Shown here piece after piece: positions 54,490 through 63,137 of a stretch of DNA of 64,000 nucleotides; the first letter of the stretch is position 1; each line of letters opens with the position of its first letter. The notes beneath the pieces are model-generated. The model had not been told where the DNA came from, ran no database searches, and saw only the letters and a program-made list of their open reading frames with translations. This DNA comes from Sulfitobacter litoralis (GTDB lineage Bacteria; Pseudomonadota; Alphaproteobacteria; Rhodobacterales; Rhodobacteraceae). The stretch spans positions 1-64,000 of the forward strand of contig NZ_FNJD01000006.1 of the NCBI RefSeq assembly GCF_900103185.1. The letters run 5' to 3'. Both the position numbers and the translations under genes were made by a program.

Positions 54490-55857
54490 ATGGCTAAATC
54501 TCCCGTTACATTCTCTTGCGCCGCCTGCGGTGCTACCTACAACAAGTGGTCCGGGCGCTGTGACGCCTGTGGTGAGTGGAACACGATCCAGCAGGATAAA
54601 GGCGCGGCCTCGGGTCCGCCCAGCAAATCGCTGGGCACACGGCGCGGTGCCGCGATGGTGCTGACAAACCTCACGACCAAGGACACCCCCCCGCCCCGCA
54701 GCCAGTCCGGCATTGCCGAGCTTGACCGCGTGTTGGGCGGCGGGCTTGTACCCGCGTCTGCCATTCTGGTGGGCGGTGATCCAGGTATCGGGAAATCCAC
54801 TCTTCTGCTGCAAGCCGCCGCGCATTTTGCCCGCAGCGGATTGAAAACAATCTACGTCAGCGGCGAGGAAGCATCGGCACAGGTGCGTATGCGGGCACAG
54901 CGGTTGGGGCTGGCCGATGCCTCGGTGCAGCTGGCCGCCGAAACCAACCTCCGAGATATTCTGACCACGCTGGAAGAAGAGAAACCCGATCTTGTGATCA
55001 TCGATTCGATCCAGACCATGTGGGCAGATAATGTTGATTCCGCCCCTGGCTCTGTCAGTCAGGTCCGTGCCGCTGCGCACGAGCTGACGAGCTTTGCCAA
55101 AAGACGCGGCGTATCGGTCATCCTTGTAGGCCACGTCACAAAAGACGGGCAGATCGCCGGCCCTCGGGTTGTTGAGCATATGGTCGACACCGTGCTCTAT
55201 TTTGAAGGCGAGCGCGGGCACCAGTTCCGAATCCTGCGCGCGGTCAAAAACCGATTTGGCCCAGCGGATGAGATTGGCGTGTTCGAAATGACGGGCCAAG
55301 GGCTGGCCGAGGTGACCAATCCCTCTGCCCTGTTCTTATCCGAACGCGGCACCCCTGCGGCGGGGTCGGTTGTTTTCGCAGGTATTGAAGGTACACGCCC
55401 CGTCCTATGCGAGCTGCAGGCGCTTGTGGCCCCCTCGCCTCATTCGCAGGCGCGGCGCACGGTTGTTGGCTGGGACGGCGGCCGTCTGGCAATGATCCTC
55501 GCCGTGCTAGAGGCGCGCTGCGGCATCCCCTTTGCGGGGCTGGATGTATATCTGAACGTCGCAGGCGGCATGAAAATCTCGGAGCCGGCAGCAGATCTTG
55601 CGGTTGCTGCGGCGCTGTTGAGTGCACGAGAAGACGTGGCCCTGCCCGCAGAAACCGTAGTTTTTGGGGAAATCAGCCTGTCCGGTGCGCTACGCCCCGC
55701 CAGTCAGACCGAAAATAGGTTGAAAGAAGCGCAAAAACTTGGTTTTACCAGCGCCATCGCGCCCGCGGGCGGAAAACCTGTGGGCAAGAACGGCATAACG
55801 CTTAATACCATGAGCGATCTAACCGGATTTGTAGGCGAAATATTCGGGGCTGGTTAA
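54490..55857 (+). CDS. radA: DNA repair protein RadA (Sms)
   Basis: The product (455 residues) is a RecA-like ATPase that extends heteroduplex DNA in recombination and, in other bacteria, in natural transformation. The N-terminal zinc finger is FSCAACGATYNKWSGRCDAC. Walker A is GGDPGIGKSTLLLQ, the RadA-specific loop is VKNRFGPADEIGVFEM (KNRFG), and the Lon-like C-terminal domain has DLAVAAALLSA. It lies between the coiled-coil gene and cvpA. Confidence 0.97.
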   Translation: MAKSPVTFSCAACGATYNKWSGRCDACGEWNTIQQDKGAASGPPSKSLGTRRGAAMVLTNLTTKDTPPPRSQSGIAELDRVLGGGLVPASAILVGGDPGIGKSTLLLQAAAHFARSGLKTIYVSGEEASAQVRMRAQRLGLADASVQLAAETNLRDILTTLEEEKPDLVIIDSIQTMWADNVDSAPGSVSQVRAAAHELTSFAKRRGVSVILVGHVTKDGQIAGPRVVEHMVDTVLYFEGERGHQFRILRAVKNRFGPADEIGVFEMTGQGLAEVTNPSALFLSERGTPAAGSVVFAGIEGTRPVLCELQALVAPSPHSQARRTVVGWDGGRLAMILAVLEARCGIPFAGLDVYLNVAGGMKISEPAADLAVAAALLSAREDVALPAETVVFGEISLSGALRPASQTENRLKEAQKLGFTSAIAPAGGKPVGKNGITLNTMSDLTGFVGEIFGAG

Positions 55858-55885
55858 CCGCCCCTTCAAGGAAGGCAAGACGATC

Positions 55886-56440
55886 ATGGAAGGTTTTACC
55901 ATCATTGACGGGGTTGTGGCGCTTGTCATAATTCTGTCCGCTTTGCTGGCCTATGGCCGCGGGCTTGTACGCGAATTTATGGCCATTGTCGGCTGGATCG
56001 CCGCCGCGATACTCGCGTTTCTCTTTGCGCCGCAGGTCGAACCGCTGGTGTCAGAAATTCCGGTTGTGGGCGAATTTCTTGCCGACAGTTGTGAATTATC
56101 GATTATCGGGGCCTTTGCCATTGTCTTTGCCATCGCGCTGATCGTGGTGTCGCTGTTCACCCCGCTGTTCTCGTCGCTGGTACAGCGATCGGTTCTGGGG
56201 GGTCTTGATCAGGGGCTTGGGTTCCTCTTTGGTGTGGCCCGCGGCATCCTGCTGGTTGCAATCGCGTTCTTTGTCTACAGCACCGTGATCACAGGCCAGT
56301 CCTTTACCATGGTTGATGAAAGCCGCTCTGCTCAAGTGTTCGGGCGCTTTACCGGCCAGATCGAAGACCAAAACCCCGAAGCTGCACTGGGTTGGATCAC
56401 CACCCGCTATGAAGCCCTGGTTGGTGCCTGCGACGTCTGA
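55886..56440 (+). CDS. cvpA: CvpA family membrane protein
   Basis: The 184-residue product has about four membrane helices and the CvpA/colicin V production fold: an N-terminal GxxRGLVREFMAIVGWI-like stretch (LAYGRGLVREFMAIVGWIAA) and DQGLGFLFGVARGILLV. The molecular role is unclear; in other bacteria the gene is linked to purF and to envelope stress. AAGGAAGG precedes the ATG. A terminator follows, so it is separate from purF, which begins 174 bases downstream. Confidence 0.9.
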   Translation: MEGFTIIDGVVALVIILSALLAYGRGLVREFMAIVGWIAAAILAFLFAPQVEPLVSEIPVVGEFLADSCELSIIGAFAIVFAIALIVVSLFTPLFSSLVQRSVLGGLDQGLGFLFGVARGILLVAIAFFVYSTVITGQSFTMVDESRSAQVFGRFTGQIEDQNPEAALGWITTRYEALVGACDV

Positions 56441-56470
56441 TCGCCGCCAAAACTTCGACATAACATACCT

Positions 56471-56492
56471 ACGCCCCCGTTTTCGGGGGCGT
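56471..56492 (+). terminator. Rho-independent-type hairpin after cvpA
   Basis: ACGCCCCCG (56471-56479) pairs with CGGGGGCGT (56484-56492) with a short T-rich loop, followed by TTGCGTTT. It lies 31 bases past the cvpA stop. The T-tract is interrupted. Confidence 0.75.
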
Positions 56493-56613
56493 TTGCGTTT
56501 CGGCATATGTTGCATCGCAGCATTTGACAGAGCAAAATGTAACGGCGGGGTGACAAGGCGCGTTCGAAGTCCTACATAGCCCCTATCCCTTCATCGGATT
56601 CGGAGTTTCCCCG

Positions 56614-58110
56614 TTGTCCAAGATCATGCCCCCCGCACACCCGTTTGATTCCTCGTATCTGCGTGACGCAGATGATGGGGATAAACTTAAAGAAGAATGC
56701 GGGGTGTTCGGCGTGATTGGCGTTGCAGACGCCTCGAACTTTGTCGCCCTCGGCCTGCACGCGCTGCAGCACCGTGGTCAAGAAGCGGGCGGGATCGTCA
56801 GCTATGACCCCACCGCCGGCTTCCAATCGGCGCGCCGCTTTGGCTATGTGCGCGATAACTTTACCTCGCAAAAAATCATGGAAACACTGCCCGGCGAACT
56901 GTCGATCGGGCACGTGCGCTACTCTACCTCCGGTCACAAAGGGCCGACAGCGATCCGTGACGTGCAACCGTTCTTTGGTGAATTCGCCATGGGCGGTGCA
57001 GCGATTGCCCATAATGGCAATATCACCAACGCCAACGCCCTGCGTCGCGAACTGATTGAACGCGGGTCGATCTTTCAGTCCTCATCGGACAGCGAATGTA
57101 TCATCCACTTGATGGCGCGCTCGCTTCAGCAAAACATCCCCGAGCGGATGGAAGACGCCCTGCGCCGTGTCGAAGGCGCGTTTTCGGTTGTGGCCATGAC
57201 CCGCACCAAACTGATCGGCGTGCGCGATCCATTGGGTGTGCGACCGCTGGTTCTGGGCAAGCTCGGCGACGGCTGGGCGCTAAGCTCTGAAACCTGCGCA
57301 CTGGACATCATCGGTGCCGAATTCGTTCGTGAAATCGAACCGGGCGAAATGGTAGTCATCACCCCCAAAGGCGTCGAAAGCCACTTTCCGTTCCGCCGCG
57401 TCGCATCGCGCTTTTGTATCTTTGAACACGTCTATTTCAGCCGTCCTGACAGCATCCTTGGCGGGCGGTCGGTCTATGAAACCCGCGAGGCGATCGGCCG
57501 TGAACTGGCCAAAGAATCCCCCGTCGACGCGGATCTTGTCTGCCCCGTGCCAGACAGCGGTACGCCGGCGGCCATCGGGTTCAGCCTCGAATCGGGTATC
57601 CCATATGCAATGGGGATCATCCGAAACCAATACATGGGCCGGACCTTCATCGAGCCGACCGAACAGATCCGCAATATGGGCGTCCGGCTAAAGCTCAACG
57701 TGAACCGGGCGCTGATCAAGGGCAAGCGGGTCATTCTGGTTGACGATTCGGTCGTCCGTGGGACCACCAGCCGCAAGATCAAAGAGATGATTCTTGATGC
57801 CGGCGCGAAGGAAGTCCACTTCCGCATTGCGTCGCCGCCCACAGCATGGCCGTGCTTTTACGGTGTGGACACGCCGCAGCGCGAAAAGCTGTTGGCCGCG
57901 ACCATGTCAGAAGAAGAAATGCGCGAGCACCTTCAAGTGGATAGCCTCAAGTTCATCTCGCTTGACGGGTTGTATCGCGCCGTGGGCGAAGCAGAGGGCC
58001 GCAATAACAAATGCCCGCAGTATTGCGATGCGTGCTTCTCGGGCGACTACCCTGTCACCCCTAGTGACCAGATCAATCAAGGGTTCGAGATGAAGCCAGC
58101 CGCCGAATAG
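56614..58110 (+). CDS. purF: Amidophosphoribosyltransferase
   Basis: The product (498 residues) makes phosphoribosylamine from PRPP and glutamine, the first step of purine synthesis. Maturation removes the leader and exposes Cys29 in KEECGVFGVIG as the nucleophile. The PRPP site is VILVDDSVVRGTTSRK. The cysteines in PTAWPCFYG and NNKCPQYCDACFSGD fit the iron-sulphur or metal-binding type. The start is taken as TTG at 56614 because GGAG is 8 bases upstream; an ATG at 56626 is the alternative but has no Shine-Dalgarno. The choice alters only the removed leader. Confidence 0.95.
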   Translation: MSKIMPPAHPFDSSYLRDADDGDKLKEECGVFGVIGVADASNFVALGLHALQHRGQEAGGIVSYDPTAGFQSARRFGYVRDNFTSQKIMETLPGELSIGHVRYSTSGHKGPTAIRDVQPFFGEFAMGGAAIAHNGNITNANALRRELIERGSIFQSSSDSECIIHLMARSLQQNIPERMEDALRRVEGAFSVVAMTRTKLIGVRDPLGVRPLVLGKLGDGWALSSETCALDIIGAEFVREIEPGEMVVITPKGVESHFPFRRVASRFCIFEHVYFSRPDSILGGRSVYETREAIGRELAKESPVDADLVCPVPDSGTPAAIGFSLESGIPYAMGIIRNQYMGRTFIEPTEQIRNMGVRLKLNVNRALIKGKRVILVDDSVVRGTTSRKIKEMILDAGAKEVHFRIASPPTAWPCFYGVDTPQREKLLAATMSEEEMREHLQVDSLKFISLDGLYRAVGEAEGRNNKCPQYCDACFSGDYPVTPSDQINQGFEMKPAAE

Positions 58111-58136
58111 GGCCGCTTCGTCCAAATCAACGCCGC

Positions 58137-58173
58137 AAGGGCGGGCGCAGGGATCAACCCCTCGCCCGCCCTT
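58137..58173 (+). terminator. Rho-independent terminator of purF
   Basis: AAGGGCGGGCG (58137-58147) pairs perfectly with CGCCCGCCCTT (58163-58173) around a 15-base loop, followed by TTGCGTTTTT. It starts 27 bases after the purF stop. Confidence 0.9.
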
Positions 58174-58326
58174 TTGCGTTTTTGCCCCTGCGCCACTGGC
58201 AAGGCTTTGCCGACCTACAAGCCAGTCTTCGCCAGCCTCCGTCCTGCCCTCTTCCGGATGATGGGCGGCTTTGTTAGCTCCGCGGTCTAACCACCTTTCG
58301 ACACCAGAGCGCACCAAGAGGCACCC

Positions 58327-58593
58327 ATGGCGACCGACGATAAAAGCACACCGACACCGCAAAAAGTTCTTAGCCTGGCGACGCAGCAGGCATCCTTGCC
58401 CAAGCTTGCGCTGATTGGCACTTTTGGCAGTCCGACCGACCCCGGCGCATTGATCCGCGATGGCCGCGGGCGTATCCACCGGGTCACTTTGAACGACAAG
58501 ATCAGCGACGGAATTGTTGCAGCCATCGGCGACGACAGCGTGGTACTGTCGCAGCGCGGTCGTACCGTGACGCTGAAGCTGCCCAAGGGCTAA
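58327..58593 (+). CDS. Small PilP-like domain protein
   Basis: The 88-residue product consists mainly of the motif LALIGTFGSPTDPGALIRDG followed by RGRIHRVTLNDKISDGIVAAIG and a final strand SVVLSQRGRTVTLKLPKG. This beta-rich pattern resembles the C-domain of pilus-assembly protein PilP and similar secretion proteins. There is no signal peptide, so the protein is probably cytoplasmic or part of a larger complex; no pilus genes are nearby. It lies alone between the purF terminator and the SDR gene. The function is not known. Confidence 0.65.
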   Translation: MATDDKSTPTPQKVLSLATQQASLPKLALIGTFGSPTDPGALIRDGRGRIHRVTLNDKISDGIVAAIGDDSVVLSQRGRTVTLKLPKG

Positions 58594-58697
58594 GCCGCGC
58601 GCACGATTGCCGCCTATGTTGCCCCCGTATTGGCTCCGTGCCGCTGCGACGCCGCGCCCCTCTTGACGGGGGGCAGTGGCTCAGGCAAAGCCACTTC

Positions 58698-59348
58698 ATG
58701 ACAAAAACAGCTCTTATCACCGGCGCGTCCCGCGGCCTTGGTGCCGCTTTGGCCGAAGCGCTTTGCGACACGCATCACATCATTGCAGTGGCCAAAACCA
58801 CTGGTGCTCTCGAAGAGCTGGACGACCGGATCCAGGCCCGTGGCGGCAGTGCGACGCTGGCCCCGATGGACATCATCAATGTCGATGCAATGGCGACCCT
58901 GTGCCGTGGCATTTACGACCGTTGGGGCAGCCTTGATCTTTGGCTGCACACTGCCGTCCACGCCGCCCCATTGGCCCCGACCGATCACATCGACGGCAAG
59001 GACATGGCGAAATCTGTCGCGTGCAACGTCACCGCCACCTCGACACTAATTACCTATGTGGCACCGCTGCTGGGGCAATCGGGTCAGGCTGTGTTCTTTG
59101 ACGATCCCGTCGTGGCGACCAAGTTCTTTGGCAGCTATGGGGCCACCAAGGCCGCACAGATCGCGCTGGCCAAAAGCTGGCAAGCCGAAAGTGTAAAAAT
59201 CGGGCCGCGCGTGCACGTCATGACGCCTGCCCCCATGCCAACCGCCACGCGCGCACGGTTCCACCCCGGCGAGGACCGCGAAACGCTGAACACGCCGCAG
59301 TCGCAGGCCGCTGAAATTCTGGCGCAACTCGCGGCTTCCCAGCCCTAA
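58698..59348 (+). CDS. SDR-family protein with atypical active site
   Basis: The 216-residue product has a Rossmann fold with the N-terminal nucleotide motif TGASRGLGAALAEAL. The YxxxK motif is SYGATKAA (Tyr and Lys present). However, the NNAG motif is replaced by HTAVHAA and the usual serine before the tyrosine by aspartates in VFFDDPVV, so catalysis may be altered or absent. The start at 58698 is the family start. The substrate is unknown. It precedes surE by 72 bases. Confidence 0.85.
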   Translation: MTKTALITGASRGLGAALAEALCDTHHIIAVAKTTGALEELDDRIQARGGSATLAPMDIINVDAMATLCRGIYDRWGSLDLWLHTAVHAAPLAPTDHIDGKDMAKSVACNVTATSTLITYVAPLLGQSGQAVFFDDPVVATKFFGSYGATKAAQIALAKSWQAESVKIGPRVHVMTPAPMPTATRARFHPGEDRETLNTPQSQAAEILAQLAASQP

Positions 59349-59420
59349 AACTTGATGCGGTGAAGGCTCCTGCCTTGCCGCGCCGCGCCCCGTCGCTTAT
59401 CAAGGCGCAAAGGGGAATTT

Positions 59421-60206
59421 ATGCGCATTCTGATCACGAACGACGACGGTATCCATGCTCCGGGTCTTAAGACCCTGCACGCCATTGCCACCGCACTGGC
59501 CGGACCCGACGGCGAAGTATGGACTGTGGCCCCTGCCTATGAACAATCCGGCGTCGGCCATTGCATCAGCTACACCAAACCCATGATGGTCGAGAACGTC
59601 AGCGACCGCCGCTTTTCCGTCGAAGGCAGCCCAGCCGACTGCGTGATGGCAGCGCTGCACGATTGTATGCTGGATGCCCGTCCCGATCTGGTGCTGTCAG
59701 GCGTGAACCGTGGCAATAACGCGGCTGAAAACACGCTTTATTCCGGCACAATCGGCGGCGCGATGGAGGCCGCTTTGCAAGGCATCCCCGCAGTGGCCCT
59801 GTCGCAATACTATGGTCCGGAAAACCGCGATCTGGACGATCCCTTTGAAGCTGCCGCATCACACGGGGCCGATGTGATCCGGCGCATTCTGGACGCCACG
59901 CCGCCCCACGGGTCGGGCTACCGTCTGTTTTACAATGTGAACTTCCCCCCCGTGGCTGCCGCCGATGTCCAAGGTATCCGCCTTGCCCCCCAAGGGATGC
60001 GCCGCGACACCACGTTCTCGACGATCCCGCAGCTGTCGCCTTCGGGGCGGCGGTTCTTGTGGATCAAGGGGGCCGACCAACAGATCCCGACGGACGCCGG
60101 CACCGATGCGGCGCTGAACCTCGATGGCTATATCACGGTCACGCCGATGCGCGCTGACCTCACGGCTCATGACACATTTGACGCGCTTAAAGCCATCAAT
60201 ACATGA
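59421..60206 (+). CDS. surE: 5'/3'-nucleotidase SurE
   Basis: The product (261 residues) is a metal-dependent nucleotidase of stationary phase. The metal site is [14 protein letters not shown] (N7, D8, D9), and GSPADCV plus [20 protein letters not shown] follow. AGGGGAA precedes the ATG. It is joined to pcm by a 4-base overlap. The surE-pcm-nlpD order is common in proteobacteria. Confidence 0.97.
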   Translation: MRILITNDDGIHAPGLKTLHAIATALAGPDGEVWTVAPAYEQSGVGHCISYTKPMMVENVSDRRFSVEGSPADCVMAALHDCMLDARPDLVLSGVNRGNNAAENTLYSGTIGGAMEAALQGIPAVALSQYYGPENRDLDDPFEAAASHGADVIRRILDATPPHGSGYRLFYNVNFPPVAAADVQGIRLAPQGMRRDTTFSTIPQLSPSGRRFLWIKGADQQIPTDAGTDAALNLDGYITVTPMRADLTAHDTFDALKAINT

Positions 60207-60862
60207 GCGACGAAGAAGAAATCACGGACGCGACCCGCAAGATGCAGTTTCTTTACGCACTCCGCTCCAAAGGCGTGACCGACGCCCGTGTCTTGAACGC
60301 GATGGAACAGATCGACCGTGGCCCGTTTATCCGTGGCCTGTTTGCCTCGCGCGCCTACGAGGACATGCCCCTGCCGATTGCCTGCGGCCAAACGATCAGC
60401 CAGCCATCCGTCGTCGCCCTGATGACGCAGGCGCTCGATGTGTCATCGCGTGACAAGGTGCTCGAGGTCGGGACAGGATCTGGCTATCAGGCTGCGATCC
60501 TCAGCAAGCTGGCGCGGCGCGTCTATACCATCGACCGCCACCGTCGATTGGTTGTCGAAGCCCGCCAGATTTTCGAAGACCTCGCCCTGTCAAACATCAC
60601 CGCGATCATCGGCGATGGCAGCTTTGGTTTGCCCGAACAGGCCCCCTTTGACCGGATCATCGTGACCGCCGCCGCCGAAGACCCCCCCGGGCCCCTTCTG
60701 GCACAGCTCAAGGTGGGGGGCATCATGGTGGTGCCTGTCGGCCAATCGGACACGGTTCAACACCTCATACGGGTGCGCAAAACAGAGACCGGGCTGGAAT
60801 ATGACGAGCTGCGCAAAGTGCGCTTTGTTCCCTTGCTTGAAGGGCTGGGAAAAGACGGATAA
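60203..60862 (+). CDS. pcm: Protein-L-isoaspartate O-methyltransferase
   Basis: The product (219 residues) repairs damaged aspartyl residues by methylating isoaspartate with SAM. The SAM-binding motif is [15 protein letters not shown]; earlier, [20 protein letters not shown] is the substrate-site signature of the family. It overlaps surE by 4 bases and is followed after 76 bases by the nlpD-like gene. Confidence 0.96.
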   Translation: MSDEEEITDATRKMQFLYALRSKGVTDARVLNAMEQIDRGPFIRGLFASRAYEDMPLPIACGQTISQPSVVALMTQALDVSSRDKVLEVGTGSGYQAAILSKLARRVYTIDRHRRLVVEARQIFEDLALSNITAIIGDGSFGLPEQAPFDRIIVTAAAEDPPGPLLAQLKVGGIMVVPVGQSDTVQHLIRVRKTETGLEYDELRKVRFVPLLEGLGKDG

Positions 60863-60938
60863 TTGCAGTATAGCAAGGGGAACTCCGCCCGAACGGGGAC
60901 CCCAAGGCGCATACGGCACCGAATACGAGGACGAGCAG

Positions 60939-62210
60939 ATGACCCAACCAAACGTGACCCGTACCCTGAGGCTGACGGTACTGGCGGGCAGCTCTGCGCT
61001 TTTGCTCGCTGCTTGTGACCGCCCCCTGGATATGGATTTGCGCGGCGGCTTTGGTGACGGTTTTACCACCGCCCATGCAGCCACCGGACCGCTGGACGAA
61101 CGCCCCGCACCGGACAACCGCGGGGTGATCTCTTACCCTAATTATCAGGTCGCGGTGGCGCGGCGGGGTGACACGCTGGCTGATGTCGCAACCCGCGTAG
61201 GGTCTGATGTGGGCAGCCTGTCGCGCTATAATGGCATCGACGCCACAGTCCCCCTCCGCAAGGGAGAGATCATCGCCTTGCCGACGCGCGTATCCGAACC
61301 GTCACCAGCAACGGGGGCATCCGGTACCGGCCCGATCACCACCGCTGCGGTCGATATTCAGTCCATGGCCGGCGGCGCGATTAACCGCGCGCCCGCCACC
61401 CCCGGCGTGCAAACCACTGCCCTACCATCGGCCCAGACCATGACCCGCGAAAACCCAGCGAAACAGACCGGGATCGAACCCATCCGCCACAAGGTCGAAC
61501 GCGGCGAGACCGCCTATACCATCGCACGCCTCTATGCCGTACCGGTAGAAACACTGGCCGAATGGAACGGGCTCGGTGCTGATTTCTCTGTCCGCGAAGG
61601 TCAATTCTTGCTGATCCCTGTCGCGCAACAGGCCGCGCCAAAACGCAGCGCCGCTGTGCCTGCCACAGCAACAGCCACTGCGCCGGCCCCCACGGCCCCG
61701 ACACCCACCAGCCTGCCGGGCACCGGATCCCCCACACCAACCCCGCCAAGTGCAGCAAAGCCCCTGCCCCCTGTGGATGAAAAACCCGCTGCACCAAAAC
61801 CCGAACCCGCGGCGGCCAAACCCGTCGCTGATGTGGGCAAGACCACACAGCCCGCATCATCGGGGCGCATGTCGCCGCCCGTTCAGGGCAGCATCATCCG
61901 CGCCTATTCCAAGGGCAAGAACGAAGGCATCAACATCAAAGGCACCCCGGGTGCTGCCGTGAAGGCCGCCGATAGCGGTACCGTCGCCGCGATCACCAAA
62001 AGCGCCGAAGGCGTGCCGATCGTCGTGATCCGCCACCCTGACAACCTGCTGACTGTCTATGCCAACGTCGCCAATGTGTCGGTCGCCAAAGGGGATAGTG
62101 TGGCAAAAGGGGCGAACATCGCCAAACTGCGGCCGGGCGACGATTCATTCGTCCATTTCGAGGTCCGCAACGGGTTTGATAGCGTCGACCCGACACCCTA
62201 TCTGAACTAA
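60939..62210 (+). CDS. nlpD: NlpD-like lipoprotein with two LysM domains and a degenerate LytM domain
   Basis: The 423-residue product has a lipoprotein signal with lipobox LLAAC (C26), two LysM domains (about 65-118, VAVARRGDTLADVATRVGSD; and about 190-235, HKVERGETAYTIARLYAVPV), a long Pro/Ala/Thr linker (about 245-305), and a C-terminal LytM/M23 domain. The zinc ligands are mostly lost: the usual HxGxD is KNEGINI and HxH is reduced to FVHFEV. Like E. coli NlpD and EnvC it should therefore activate amidases rather than cut peptidoglycan. The start at 60939 is chosen because the signal peptide begins there. Confidence 0.93.
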   Translation: MTQPNVTRTLRLTVLAGSSALLLAACDRPLDMDLRGGFGDGFTTAHAATGPLDERPAPDNRGVISYPNYQVAVARRGDTLADVATRVGSDVGSLSRYNGIDATVPLRKGEIIALPTRVSEPSPATGASGTGPITTAAVDIQSMAGGAINRAPATPGVQTTALPSAQTMTRENPAKQTGIEPIRHKVERGETAYTIARLYAVPVETLAEWNGLGADFSVREGQFLLIPVAQQAAPKRSAAVPATATATAPAPTAPTPTSLPGTGSPTPTPPSAAKPLPPVDEKPAAPKPEPAAAKPVADVGKTTQPASSGRMSPPVQGSIIRAYSKGKNEGINIKGTPGAAVKAADSGTVAAITKSAEGVPIVVIRHPDNLLTVYANVANVSVAKGDSVAKGANIAKLRPGDDSFVHFEVRNGFDSVDPTPYLN

Positions 62211-62297
62211 GCAGCCTGAACTAAGCTGAATTTTCTAATGTTAAATTTGGTCCTGTGGCCCCCCGAAGGGGACCGCAGCTAACCTATACTGGCGCAG

Positions 62298-63137
62298 TCA
62301 CAAAGTGACGCCGCGCCGCCCAGCCAGATCAACAAAGTACTGCCACGCCACACGACCCGACCGCGCACCGCGCGTGGCCTGCCACTCAATCGCTTCGCTA
62401 TGTAGGGTCTTGGCGTCAATCTCTACGCCATAGGCATCACAGTAGCCGCGGATCATATCCAGATATTGCTTTTGATCGCAGGGGTGAAAACCCAACCACA
62501 GCCCGAAGCGATCCGACAATGACACTTTTTCCTCAACCGCTTCGGCAGGGTTGATGGCCGAACCGCGTTCGTTTTCGATCATATCGCGGGGCATCAGGTG
62601 GCGGCGGTTCGACGTGGCATAAAGCACGACATTCTCGGGCCGCCCTTCGATCCCACCATCCAGAACCGCCTTGAGCGATTTGTAATGCGCATCGTCATGA
62701 CCAAAGCTGAGGTCATCGCAATACAGGATAAAACGCTGCCGCGCGCCACGCAGAAGGTTCAGCAACCGGCCCACCGACGGAAGGTCTTCGCGCTGCAACT
62801 CAACAATGCGCAACCGGTCATGGCTTTCGCGGACATGGGCGTGCACGGCTTTCACGAGGCTCGATTTGCCCATCCCCCGCGCGCCCCAAAGCAGGGCGTT
62901 GTTGGCAGGCAGTCCAGCGGCGAACTGCGTGGTGTTGGCCAGCAACGTATCCCGCGCACGGTCCACACCGACCAGCAGCGACAGATCGACTTTACTGACC
63001 GTTTCTACCGGTGCCAGATGGTCAGGCCCAGTCTGCCAGACAAAGGCACCTGCCACTTCAAAATCGGGGGCTTTCAGCGGCGCAGGAGACATCCTCTCCA
63101 ACGCCGCTGCGATACGGTCCATAGGGTCACGGTTCAC
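62298..63137 (-). CDS. DUF815 family AAA-type ATPase
   Basis: The 279-residue product has a Walker A in [17 protein letters not shown] (about residues 81-97), Walker B in [10 protein letters not shown] and the conserved [16 protein letters not shown]815 ATPases of this type are widespread, with no agreed function. The start is GTG at 63137, overlapping the tatC stop by 3 bases (GTGA); it is therefore coupled to tatC. No partner protein is obvious. Confidence 0.93.
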   Translation of the reverse strand: MNRDPMDRIAAALERMSPAPLKAPDFEVAGAFVWQTGPDHLAPVETVSKVDLSLLVGVDRARDTLLANTTQFAAGLPANNALLWGARGMGKSSLVKAVHAHVRESHDRLRIVELQREDLPSVGRLLNLLRGARQRFILYCDDLSFGHDDAHYKSLKAVLDGGIEGRPENVVLYATSNRRHLMPRDMIENERGSAINPAEAVEEKVSLSDRFGLWLGFHPCDQKQYLDMIRGYCDAYGVEIDAKTLHSEAIEWQATRGARSGRVAWQYFVDLAGRRGVTL

